Shown one piece after another: positions 1-7,024 of a DNA stretch of 16,607 nucleotides (position 1 is the stretch's first letter; every line of letters begins with the position of its first letter). A program made the translations under genes and the position numbers. Source of the DNA: CAYSVN01 sp964434585 (GTDB lineage Bacteria > Patescibacteriota > Gracilibacteria > Peribacterales > Peribacteraceae); contig CAYSVN010000022.1 in the NCBI GenBank assembly GCA_964434585.1, positions 1-16,607 of the forward strand. Reading direction: 5' to 3'. Under the pieces are notes generated by a model. That model did no database searches. It had not been told where the DNA came from and was given only the letters and a program-made list of their open reading frames with translations.

Positions 1-26
1 AAATACTGTACCATGAACCCCAATGT

Positions 27-1292
27 ATGAATAAACCTACTATTTGTGTTGTTGGCCTGGGGTACGTTGGTTTGCCGCTAGCACATGCTTTTGCCAAAAA
101 AGGTTTTATGGTATCTGGGTACGATGTAAACCAAGAACGTATAGAGCAACTGCATAACAACATCGATGTTACCGATGAACTTACATCTGGGCAATTAGCT
201 GAGGTTTCTATCGAGTTTTCAACAGATGCTGTATGCATGTCTGATGCAGATGTTATTATTGTAGCCCTGCCAACACCAATTGATGATGAAAAAAACCCTG
301 ATCTTTTTATTCTTAAAAAAGCATCTGAGACTATTGGTGCAAACCTAAAAATGGGTTCAGTGGTGGTGTATGAATCTACAGTCTACCCTGGTGTTACCGA
401 AGACATTTGTGGCCCTATTTTAGAGGGGCACTCTGGCATGGTATCAGGTAAGGATTTTTTTCTTGGCTACAGCCCAGAACGTATTAACCCTGGTGATAAA
501 GTACACACCGTTACCCAAATTATTAAAATAGTTGCTGGGCAAAACCAAGAAGTTACTAACCAGTTATGTGAGCTGTATGGAAGTATTGTAGAAGCTGGTA
601 TACACCGTGCACCAAATATTAAGACAGCAGAAATGGGCAAGGCAATTGAAAATGCCCAACGCGACTTAAATATTGCCTACGTTAATGAAATTGCTGTTCT
701 TTGCCATGCTATTGGTATTAACTCGCATGAGGTGCTTGAAGCCGCTGGTACAAAATGGAACTTTTTACCCTTTAAACCAGGCTTAGTAGGTGGGCACTGT
801 ATTGGGGTAGATCCTTACTATTTAGTAGAATTAGCTAATCAGTTAGGAGTGAAAACCCATGTTGTTTCTGCAGGAAGGGATGTTAATGAGAGTATGCCAG
901 ACGTAGTAGCGCACCAAGTATTTTCTAAATTACATGTCCCCACAAACGAAAGCTCTGTGTTGGTAATGGGTTTAACCTTTAAAGAAAATGTTCCAGACCA
1001 GCGCAATAGTAAATCTATTGATGTCGTGGAGGCACTAGCCTCTGCTGGTTGCAGTGTTGCTGTACATGATCCACATGTTAACGATGCTACTATAGCTAGC
1101 TTAAACCTTACAAAGGGCGAACTTGGAGACAAAAAGTACGATGCAATTTTACTACTTGTTAGCCATGATGAGTATGTAAACATCAGTACTGATGACTTTA
1201 AAAATTCCTTAACACAAAAAGGTATATTTTATGATCTTAAGGCAACATTTAAAAATGAGGATTGGACTGGTGTGACATACTTAAGCCTTTAA
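27..1292 (+). CDS. UDP-N-acetyl-hexosamine 6-dehydrogenase (TviB/WbpA-like nucleotide sugar dehydrogenase)
   Basis: Encodes 421 residues of the UDP-glucose/GDP-mannose dehydrogenase superfamily, which oxidises C6 of a UDP-sugar to the uronate in two NAD+-dependent steps in the cytoplasm. Visible are the N-terminal Rossmann motif GLGYVGLPLA (residues 10-19), the conserved segment YESTVYPGVTED, the central segment GYSPERINPGDK, and the catalytic-cysteine motif GGHCIGVDPYYL with Cys258. The C-terminal NAD/UDP-sugar domain has MGLTFKENVPDQRNSKS. AAGTKWNFLPFKPGLVGGHC matches the WbpA/TviB/WecC branch better than the UDP-glucose branch, so UDP-GlcNAc or a related sugar is the likely substrate; this is family inference. 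Length is normal and the gene is complete. ATG 27 is chosen because earlier ATGs (13, 23) hit stops at once. No Shine-Dalgarno is visible. The stop shares the bases TTAA with the convergent secA stop. Likely role: capsule, O-antigen-like or S-layer glycan precursor supply. Confidence 0.93.
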   Translation: MNKPTICVVGLGYVGLPLAHAFAKKGFMVSGYDVNQERIEQLHNNIDVTDELTSGQLAEVSIEFSTDAVCMSDADVIIVALPTPIDDEKNPDLFILKKASETIGANLKMGSVVVYESTVYPGVTEDICGPILEGHSGMVSGKDFFLGYSPERINPGDKVHTVTQIIKIVAGQNQEVTNQLCELYGSIVEAGIHRAPNIKTAEMGKAIENAQRDLNIAYVNEIAVLCHAIGINSHEVLEAAGTKWNFLPFKPGLVGGHCIGVDPYYLVELANQLGVKTHVVSAGRDVNESMPDVVAHQVFSKLHVPTNESSVLVMGLTFKENVPDQRNSKSIDVVEALASAGCSVAVHDPHVNDATIASLNLTKGELGDKKYDAILLLVSHDEYVNISTDDFKNSLTQKGIFYDLKATFKNEDWTGVTYLSL

Positions 1293-3970
1293 GTGTTTGC
1301 CCCATGGCATTTTTTGTACTTTTTACCAGAACCACAAGGACAAGTGTCATTACGGCCAACCTTTACTGTTTTTTGCAGCGCTTGTTTTGTTGAATTCTGA
1401 CGAGCAACGCCACTGTAGCCTGCACCTGTTTCTTCTAACTCTTTATTAATTTCACTTTCGTTAGTTTGCATTGCTGCTTGGTCGTTTTTTGGCTGCAAGT
1501 TCTCTAGTGTCATAAACTGCGTAAAGTCTAACTTAAACAAACTACGAATAATGGTAGTATCAATAGTAGCTAGTAGTTGTTGAAACCGCTGGAATCCTTG
1601 GTCTTGGTATTCAATTTTAGGATCTTTTTGGGCATAACCTGCAAAAGCTACCTGTTCTTTAAGGTATGTCATGTCATCTATATGTTCCATCCAATGCATG
1701 TCTATAGACTGTAAACTTACAAGTTGTTCTGCTCTATTGGATACAACTGGTTCAAACTTATCACACTTAGCTTGGTACCAAGCTGTAATAGTACTTACAA
1801 GGCTTGACTGTAACGCTGTTGGATCGATTTGTTCGCGTAGTTTTTGTGGGTCAAATTGTAACTGAGGCGAAAGAGCAGATAATGATTCGCTAATTTCTTC
1901 TGTATTCCAGAATTCACTATCTTCACTGTTGGCATGTACGTTCGTTAAATGTTCTATTTCTTTAGCAATAGACTCTAAAATTTCATCGTGCAATACACCT
2001 GGACCATCTACTGTTTCTTCAGAACTCCAATTAGCAATTTTTTCTAAAATTTGCTGGCGGCGGCTGTACATAATTTCACGATGTTTATTCATCACATCAT
2101 CGTATTGCACAACGTGTTTACGAACGTCAAAGTTACGGCCTTCTACGCGTTTTTGAGCACTTTCGATGCTACGGCTTACAATAATATTTTCAATCGGCAT
2201 ATCTTCTGGCACATTTAGCCGATCCATAATAGATTTCATTTTATCTCCACCAAAAAGCCTCATTAAATCGTCTTCCATACTTACAAAGAACTGAGTTTCT
2301 CCTAAATCTCCTTGTCGACCGGCACGTCCACGTAGCTGGTTATCAATACGGCGAGATTCATGACGTTCTGTTCCTAAAATACACAGTCCGCCAAGATCTT
2401 CTACCCCTTCACCAAGTTTAATATCGGTTCCACGTCCAGCCATGTTAGTTGCAATTGTTACCGATCCGCGTTGACCAGCACCTGCAACAATTTCTGCTTC
2501 TGCTTCATGCTGTTTAGCATTAAGAATGTTGTGGGATACACCTTCATTTTTAAGAGCTGCCGAGAGTAGTTCTGATTTTTCAATAGAGGTTGTTCCAATA
2601 AGAACTGGTTGTCCCTTGGCATGTTTTTCTTTCGCAATTTTTGCAACCGCTAAAAATTTACCATTACGTGTTTTGTAGATGCTATCTGCTTTATCCTTCC
2701 TTTGAATAGGACGATTTGTTGGAATAACAACTGTATTAAGACTGTAAATAGTACGGAACTCTTCTTCTTCTGTAATAGCTGTACCCGTCATTCCGGCTAG
2801 TTTATCGTATAACCTAAACAAGTTTTGGAACGTGATTGTTGCAAATGTTTTACTTTCGCGTTGCACAGTCACACCTTCTTTTGCTTCAATAGCTTGGTGT
2901 AAACCTCGGCCAAAACGGCGCCCAGGCATAAGGCGACCAGTAAATTCATCTACAATAATTACCTCGCCATCTTTTACAACGTAGTCAACATCGCGAATGT
3001 AAACTGCCTGCGCCCTAAGTGCTTGTTCTATGTGGTGGACTTCGTTAAATCCTTTATCGGTATAAATATTACTTACACCCAGTAGTTCTTCCATTTTAGT
3101 AATACCATCTTCTGTTAACGTGGTTACACGTTGTTTTTCATCAATATTAAAGTGAACATCCTCCTCTAAATTTTTAACAACCTGTGTGTACTCCATGTAT
3201 TTTTGCGTGCTATCACTACCTGGCTGGCTAATAATAAGTGGTGTACGAGCTTCATCAATTAAAATGGAGTCTACTTCATCAACAATAGCGTAGTGTAAAC
3301 CATGTGGCTCGCCTTCCCTATCTCCACGTTGTACTTGTTGGTCTAAGCTTTGTGCCATGTTATCGCGCAGGTAATCAAACCCAAACTCATTATTAGTTCC
3401 GTAAGTAACATCGCATCCGTAAGCTTTTTTGCGACCTTCATTATCAATGCCATGTACAACTGAGCCTACCGTTAAGCCAAGTGCGGTATATAGCATTCCC
3501 ATCCATTGCGCATCACGTGCTGCTAGGTAATCGTTAACAGTAATAACGTGCACACCCTTACCCACTAAAGCGTTTAAATATACTGGCATGGTACAACTAA
3601 GTGTTTTACCTTCACCGGTTTTCATTTCGGCAATACCACCTTGGTGTAGCACAATTCCTCCAATAATTTGCACGTCGTATGGAACCATATCCCAGGTTCG
3701 GGTTTCTTTACCAATGTTCATACTTTCACCTTGCAGTAGCTCACAAGCGCGGCAAACTAAACCAAAAGCTTCTGGTAAAATATCATCGGTTGATTCACCT
3801 TTTTTAAGACGCTCCTTCAGTTTTTGCGTTTCTTTTGGTAAGTCTTCTTTTGTTAAAGGCTTAAAAGCATCTGATTTCTGTGCAGCACGAACTTGTTGCA
3901 CAAGTGGCTGTAGTTTTTTAAGATGTTTTTCGTTTGGGTCTCCAAGGAGTTTGTTTATAGTGTTAAGCAT
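1289..3970 (-). CDS. secA: SecA preprotein translocase ATPase
   Basis: Encodes 893 residues of the motor ATPase that pushes unfolded precursor proteins through SecYEG. Seen in order: the SecA N-terminus MLNTINKLLGDPNEKHLKKL, Walker A MKTGEGKT (residues 116-123), Walker B VDEVDSILIDEARTPLIIS (about 227-245), the preprotein cross-linking domain, the second helicase domain with TNMAGRGTDIKLGEG (about 505) and GRAGRQGDLGETQFFVSMED, then helical scaffold and wing domains. A C-terminal SEC-C zinc motif has Cys877, Cys879, Cys888 and His889, the site that binds SecB and phospholipid in well-studied species. The reading frame stays open upstream to 4165, but family alignment begins at the ATG at 3968-3970; the extra 65 residues resemble nothing in SecA and would overlap the divergent gene at 4047. 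No Shine-Dalgarno precedes the chosen start and no convincing promoter could be assigned. The 3' end overlaps the convergent sugar dehydrogenase by 4 bases. Confidence 0.97.
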   Translation of the reverse strand: MLNTINKLLGDPNEKHLKKLQPLVQQVRAAQKSDAFKPLTKEDLPKETQKLKERLKKGESTDDILPEAFGLVCRACELLQGESMNIGKETRTWDMVPYDVQIIGGIVLHQGGIAEMKTGEGKTLSCTMPVYLNALVGKGVHVITVNDYLAARDAQWMGMLYTALGLTVGSVVHGIDNEGRKKAYGCDVTYGTNNEFGFDYLRDNMAQSLDQQVQRGDREGEPHGLHYAIVDEVDSILIDEARTPLIISQPGSDSTQKYMEYTQVVKNLEEDVHFNIDEKQRVTTLTEDGITKMEELLGVSNIYTDKGFNEVHHIEQALRAQAVYIRDVDYVVKDGEVIIVDEFTGRLMPGRRFGRGLHQAIEAKEGVTVQRESKTFATITFQNLFRLYDKLAGMTGTAITEEEEFRTIYSLNTVVIPTNRPIQRKDKADSIYKTRNGKFLAVAKIAKEKHAKGQPVLIGTTSIEKSELLSAALKNEGVSHNILNAKQHEAEAEIVAGAGQRGSVTIATNMAGRGTDIKLGEGVEDLGGLCILGTERHESRRIDNQLRGRAGRQGDLGETQFFVSMEDDLMRLFGGDKMKSIMDRLNVPEDMPIENIIVSRSIESAQKRVEGRNFDVRKHVVQYDDVMNKHREIMYSRRQQILEKIANWSSEETVDGPGVLHDEILESIAKEIEHLTNVHANSEDSEFWNTEEISESLSALSPQLQFDPQKLREQIDPTALQSSLVSTITAWYQAKCDKFEPVVSNRAEQLVSLQSIDMHWMEHIDDMTYLKEQVAFAGYAQKDPKIEYQDQGFQRFQQLLATIDTTIIRSLFKLDFTQFMTLENLQPKNDQAAMQTNESEINKELEETGAGYSGVARQNSTKQALQKTVKVGRNDTCPCGSGKKYKKCHGANT

Positions 3971-4046
3971 AGTCTTGTAATCACGTACGTAAATAGTGTA
4001 CGATGTAGTACTTAGTATACAGTATTTCTTGTCTCTTTTGAATTGA

Positions 4047-4733
4047 ATGTCGAAATCTCGAAGACTATTATCGGCTTTCGAAATATATGATAATGTTGTC
4101 GATAGTGTTGTTAGTAATGGGGTAGCAAAATTTAGTCCAGAATTTGAAGCGTCCATAAGTGTCACTAAGATGGATGACGAGCATGTTTTAGCACCTAAGG
4201 ACGAAGTTATTATTAGTGCTACTCGTGAATCACTTTTTTCAAACTTTCACCAGCTGCGGCAGGTATTTTGTGCAAGTCTTCCAGCTGTTGTAGAATCTGC
4301 AAGGCATAAAAGAGGTATGATGCTTGATTTATTTGAAGATAAAAAACAAATATATCAATGGCATAAAGAAAAAATTGAACATTTAAACCAAAAAGTTGAA
4401 AAGGTAAATTGGGGAGGTGTTATAAACAATGCTGAGTTTCCAACCCAGCTTGGTACTGCTATGAGTTGGGTTCAAAAACGCTTTAAGCAACTATACTTAT
4501 TACCAACTAACAGTAGTTTAAGTAGTACTTTATACTTAAAGGAAGCTTTAAGGACTAGTATTGTAGAAGATTATCAAAGACTACTTATTTTAAATACTAT
4601 TCCCAGAATTATTGCAGGCACAGCAAGCGAACATAGTACAGAAGACTGTAATACCAAAGAGAGTGATGGCCTTTCAGATTATGGTCCAAAATTTAACTTT
4701 GGCTTAGATTTTGATGATGGATTCCCTACGTAA
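4047..4733 (+). CDS. Hypothetical protein, soluble, 228 residues
   Basis: I do not recognise this protein. It begins MSKSRRLLSAFEIYDNVVDS and has no signal peptide or membrane segment. Residues about 85-125 are lysine/glutamate-rich and probably helical, possibly coiled coil (KKQIYQWHKEKIEHLNQKVE). The C-terminal 35 residues are acidic and low in complexity, ending in FDDGFPT. It is divergent from secA with a 76-base gap and overlaps the last 8 bases of the convergent M50 protease gene. ATG 4047 is the first start in the frame. There is no Shine-Dalgarno; a TAGTAT hexamer at 4013-4018 could be a -10 element giving a leader of about 20 bases, but it lacks a good -35. Codon choice resembles the neighbouring genes and the frame is uninterrupted, so it is probably real, perhaps lineage-specific. 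No function is proposed. Confidence 0.75.
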   Translation: MSKSRRLLSAFEIYDNVVDSVVSNGVAKFSPEFEASISVTKMDDEHVLAPKDEVIISATRESLFSNFHQLRQVFCASLPAVVESARHKRGMMLDLFEDKKQIYQWHKEKIEHLNQKVEKVNWGGVINNAEFPTQLGTAMSWVQKRFKQLYLLPTNSSLSSTLYLKEALRTSIVEDYQRLLILNTIPRIIAGTASEHSTEDCNTKESDGLSDYGPKFNFGLDFDDGFPT

Positions 4734-5346
4734 GCAGCGCCAAAATTGGACTAATAATACTATTCATCCACCAGCTTAAAATTGGAATATTTAATGAGAA
4801 TTCTCCAATTAAAATTGCAATAAGAATATACGGACCATACTGTAAATACTGGTTATATTGTTGGTACATACTGTCTGGCACAATCAGGCCAATAATTTTA
4901 CTTCCGTCTAATGGTGCTACCGGCAGTAGATTAAATGCCATAAGGCTAATATTTACTATAAAGAAAATTTGCAGGAATGAACCTAGTAGCAAGCCTCCAC
5001 CCATGCCTGTAAGCAACTTTGTAATAATAACGGTAAATATTGCTAGTACTAAATTGCTAAAAGGACCTGCTAGGGCAACGAGTGCCATGTCCCTTTTTGG
5101 CTGACCTAAATTATAAGGATTCACCGGCACAGGCTTGGCCCAACCAATAAAAATTCCACTCATGGAAGAAAGAATCATAAACACTGTTCCCACTGGGTCT
5201 AAGTGGGCTAATGGATTTAACGTTAACCGACCTTGCATGGCAGCAGTATCATCCCCTAATAGGTATGCGCTATACGCATGTGCCCATTCGTGGACAGAAA
5301 GGGAGATAAGTAACGCGATGATAACAAGAGGTAATTGGTCGAACAT
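4726..5346 (-). CDS. Site-2 protease family (peptidase M50) membrane metalloprotease, short YwhC-type
   Basis: Encodes 206 residues of an intramembrane zinc metalloprotease of the minimal M50 type. Zinc ligands are visible in HEWAH (His19, Glu20, His23) within the first membrane segment, and the third ligand motif is NLLPVAPLDGSK with Asp147. Conserved landmarks NPLAHLDPVG and GWAKPVPVNPYN lie between. About five hydrophobic segments are apparent (roughly 5-25, 50-70, 88-115, 122-145, 170-200). There is no PDZ domain, so it is not an RseP/RasP-type protease; short members of this family are widespread and their substrates are largely unknown. The start is fixed by an upstream promoter whose -10 ends 6 bases before the ATG. 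The last 8 bases overlap the convergent hypothetical gene, and the stop is TAG. Confidence 0.92.
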   Translation of the reverse strand: MFDQLPLVIIALLISLSVHEWAHAYSAYLLGDDTAAMQGRLTLNPLAHLDPVGTVFMILSSMSGIFIGWAKPVPVNPYNLGQPKRDMALVALAGPFSNLVLAIFTVIITKLLTGMGGGLLLGSFLQIFFIVNISLMAFNLLPVAPLDGSKIIGLIVPDSMYQQYNQYLQYGPYILIAILIGEFSLNIPILSWWMNSIISPILALLT

Positions 5347-5381
5347 GATGGCAGTATAACAGAAATGGAATTTACTGTAGA
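5347..5381 (-). promoter_or_regulatory. Promoter of the M50 protease gene, leaderless geometry
   Basis: On the minus strand a -10 hexamer TATACT (5353-5358) ends 6 bases before the ATG at 5346. A -35-like TCTACA (5376-5381, 4 of 6 consensus) lies 17 bases further up. With usual sigma-70 spacing, transcription would begin at or within a base of the A of the start codon, giving a leaderless mRNA. No Shine-Dalgarno is present. Confidence 0.65.
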
Positions 5382-5483
5382 TGTTTTTAGTTTATAGAAT
5401 AATAGATAATGCTTGTCGTTACTAAGCGTGCTACTGAGACCTATGCACCATTCTCTTAAAACCTATCCCTTACCCTACATAGT
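5382..5483. other. Intergenic spacer between divergent M50 protease and TPR genes
   Basis: About 100 bases separate the two divergent promoters. I see no RNA gene, strong hairpin or plausible small ORF with a ribosome binding site here. Confidence 0.5.
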
Positions 5484-5512
5484 TTGCTGTAGCCAAAAAA
5501 CGCTGCTATTAT
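5484..5512 (+). promoter_or_regulatory. Promoter of the TPR protein gene, leaderless geometry
   Basis: TTGCTG (5484-5489) and TATTAT (5507-5512) are separated by 17 bases, and the -10 ends 6 bases before the ATG at 5519. Predicted transcription starts at the start codon itself. No Shine-Dalgarno is present. Confidence 0.65.
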
Positions 5513-5518
5513 TGACAC

Positions 5519-6274
5519 ATGTTATACGTATACATGCTTTTACTTGCGGGCTTGGGATTTGGTGTAGCGTTTGGCAGCCAGCGTATTCTCGACCGCCAAA
5601 AAGTAAAAACTGTTGTTCGTAGCGTACAAACTAATACTGACGCTGCTATTAAAAAAGGACAATTTGTACGTAAGCCCCTTACTAGTAGGCCGGTTGATAA
5701 CCCTAGAACTTCTGCTATTAATTTGCATGAAGTTGGTAAATTAATGCGTGAGGTAGAAATGGCTTTAGTTCAAAACAGACTCGCAGAGGCAGAAACATTT
5801 TTAATTAGAGCGCTTACGTTGCGCCCAGATTACGCTCCAGCCCAAGCAGAACTAGCAAAGCTTTACCTGCAAACAGCACGAGAGCCAAAAGCAGAAGCAC
5901 TTTACGAAGAGCTGGTTACTGCAAATAGTGATGCTGAATATTACAGCGAGCTTGGTCTTACTTACTTTGTACAAGGTAAGTACATAGAGGCTTGTGCCGC
6001 TTACCAAGAAGCTTTAAACCTAGACCCTGATACCCCAGAGCGTAGCGCATCACTTGCCCATGCTTGTATGTATGCTAAAAGATTCCAAGAAGCTGCTGCC
6101 CTGTTTGAGAAAGCTGCTGCCCACCTAGATAAGAACACCGAAATTTTAAACTTACTTGCAGAATGTTACATGAAGCTTGGTAAACCAATGCAAGCTGAGC
6201 ATATTTTTAAACAAGTACAGGCGTTAGACCCTTATAACGAAGAGGTAAAACAACGCCTCAGTTCTTTTGGGTAA
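5519..6274 (+). CDS. Membrane-anchored tetratricopeptide-repeat protein
   Basis: Encodes 251 residues. The N-terminus (about residues 2-19) is a single hydrophobic segment without a clear cleavage site, followed by basic residues, so the protein is probably anchored as an N-terminal signal anchor. A linker (about 28-70) leads to five consecutive TPR units at roughly 75-103, 106-137, 140-171, 174-205 and 208-239, with typical positions such as AEAETFLIRALTLRPDYAPA and YIEACAAYQEALNLDPDTPE. TPR arrays are protein-binding scaffolds; the partner cannot be told from sequence. ATG 5519 is supported by the promoter, which would start the transcript on this codon; an in-frame ATG at 5534 would shorten the membrane segment. 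The downstream region is the putative structured RNA, and no clear intrinsic terminator separates them. Confidence 0.85.
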   Translation: MLYVYMLLLAGLGFGVAFGSQRILDRQKVKTVVRSVQTNTDAAIKKGQFVRKPLTSRPVDNPRTSAINLHEVGKLMREVEMALVQNRLAEAETFLIRALTLRPDYAPAQAELAKLYLQTAREPKAEALYEELVTANSDAEYYSELGLTYFVQGKYIEACAAYQEALNLDPDTPERSASLAHACMYAKRFQEAAALFEKAAAHLDKNTEILNLLAECYMKLGKPMQAEHIFKQVQALDPYNEEVKQRLSSFG

Positions 6275-6333
6275 AGAAAAAACCCGCAGGTCATCTATAA
6301 AAGCAACAAACGGGTTAATCAATATGTCTATTG

Positions 6334-6358
6334 TTTCGGTAGAAATCTACTTTCGTAG
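6334..6358 (+). repeat. Direct repeat, hairpin module copy 1
   Basis: This 25-base unit matches 6397-6421 at 22 of 25 positions. Both contain the inner hairpin CTAC-TTTC-GTAG (6347-6358 here). The outer stem of this copy pairs TTCGGTAG (6335-6342) with CTACTGGA (6363-6370). Confidence 0.8.
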
Positions 6359-6396
6359 GTAGCTACTGGACAAAGGGACAAGGGGCATCTTCATCA

Positions 6397-6421
6397 TTTC
6401 GGCAGAAGGCTACTTTCGTAG
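6397..6421 (+). repeat. Direct repeat, hairpin module copy 2
   Basis: Second copy, 63 bases after the first, with the inner hairpin at 6410-6421. Its outer stem pairs CAG (6403-6405) with CTG (6429-6431) and TTTCG (6397-6401) with CGAAG (6434-6438). A T-A pair in copy 1 (6340/6365) is replaced by C-G here (6403/6431), a compensatory change. Confidence 0.75.
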
Positions 6422-6465
6422 AGAACCACTGAACGAAGGAGATAAATATTATAATGATTATAACA

Positions 6466-6599
6466 ATAAGAGGTGAGTCCTACTGACAAACATTACAATG
6501 AATGTAATTTTCTTCACACGCTACCATTACCGAAGTAATAACAACGAAAGGAATAGAATTACAGTGTCCACTACCTTGCAAACTAAGAGGTAAGTCTTA
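6466..6599 (+). repeat. Two copies of a TAAGAGGTRAGTCYTA motif
   Basis: The motif occurs at about 6468-6483 and again at 6584-6599, differing at two positions and each followed by an ACAAACA-like stretch. The second copy folds as TAAGA-GGTAAG-TCTTA with a purine-rich loop; the first has one A-C mismatch in the equivalent stem. The loops resemble Shine-Dalgarno sequence, but neither is placed correctly before a start codon. Confidence 0.6.
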
Positions 6600-6871
6600 A
6601 CAAACAAAGCAATAAACGGTCATAAATATCATATTAATCTCTTACGAGAGTTCTAACTTCCAGGTTTATGTGGAACACCTAACATATTGGTTACAAGTAA
6701 TCGATACGAAGATGGATGTTTATGTGAATGCCGCCGAGAAGCAAATTATAATAGATTCCAAAGGAAGTTATTACTCTCCAGAGGAGAACCAATCCGAAGA
6801 AAGGACAACTTGTTCTTAACAACATTTATATATTAGCACGTAGTAAGATATTTTGCAAGTATTTATTTAGT

Positions 6872-6889
6872 AAAAGTTAGTACTTTTTT
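6872..6889 (+). terminator. Possible AU-rich intrinsic terminator
   Basis: AAAAGT (6872-6877) pairs with ACTTTT (6882-6887) around a TAGT loop, followed by two more T residues. The stem has one G-C pair only, so it is weak. It could end the transcript of the putative structured RNA. Confidence 0.3.
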
Positions 6890-6928
6890 AAATTATGTGA
6901 TAATTTTATACACTTAGAAATAAACAGC

Positions 6929-6990
6929 GTGTCACCCTGAGCTTGCCGAAGGGCGATACGCGTCATGGTTCGGCAGGCTCACCATGACAC
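6929..6990. repeat. REP-like nested inverted repeat
   Basis: Outer arms GTGTCA (6929-6934) and TGACAC (6985-6990) enclose a second pair GAGCTTGCCGAA (6939-6950) and TTCGGCAGGCTC (6969-6980), complementary at 11 of 12 positions. An alternative right-hand hairpin pairs GTCATGGT (6962-6969) with ACCATGAC (6981-6988). It is GC-rich within an AT-rich gap. Similar CCTGAGCTTGYCGAAGGG-type palindromes are dispersed elements in many bacterial genomes, which makes a REP/mobile-palindrome explanation likely. It lies 35 bases beyond the folC stop. The phrase ACCATGACAC recurs just downstream at about 7002-7012. Confidence 0.75.
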
Positions 6991-7024
6991 TCTACCCTCT
7001 CTACCATGACACCTTACCTTTTTA

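Larger units (their letters stand above)
6281..6822 (+). ncRNA. Putative structured non-coding RNA, unrecognised family
   Basis: No protein ORF over 60 codons exists in any frame from 6275 to 7024, but the plus strand is dense in helices. Examples: AACCCG/CGGGTT (6281-6286 with 6311-6316); CAATA/TATTG (6320-6333); two related hairpin modules at 6334-6370 and 6397-6438; ATTAC-CGAA-GTAAT (6526-6539); TAAGA/TCTTA (6584-6599); a long-range helix pairing 6646-6651 with 6773-6778 and 6654-6661 with 6763-6770 (14 pairs around a 2x2 internal loop); GGTTA-CAAG-TAATC (6689-6702); TTGTT/AACAA (6810-6822). Several stems use G-T pairs that work only on the plus strand, so transcription is probably rightward. 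I cannot match it to RNase P RNA, tmRNA, 6S, SRP RNA or group I/II introns. Ends are approximate. No clear promoter was found, so it could be processed from the TPR transcript. An AU-rich terminator-like hairpin lies at 6872-6889. Confidence 0.55.

Noticed and set aside
839..1183. 114-codon minus-strand frame inside the sugar dehydrogenase gene
   Set aside because: It is a shadow of the conserved C-terminal domain on the plus strand.
3971..4165. Upstream extension of secA by 65 codons
   Set aside because: The extra residues do not resemble SecA, would overlap the divergent gene at 4047, and the canonical SecA N-terminus begins at the internal ATG.
6498..6593. Short ORF of 31 codons within the structured RNA region
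   Set aside because: No ribosome binding site at a usable distance, no protein resemblance, and it runs through several hairpins.
6470..6600. Resemblance of GAGGTGAGTCC and GAGGTAAG to RNase P RNA conserved regions
   Set aside because: The other universally conserved RNase P segments, such as the 3' ACAGAA-type element, are absent in the expected order.
6712..6819. Short ORF of 35 codons in a frame open from 6616
   Set aside because: No ribosome binding site; it overlaps the best long-range RNA helix. It remains the strongest protein alternative in the region but is not recognisable.
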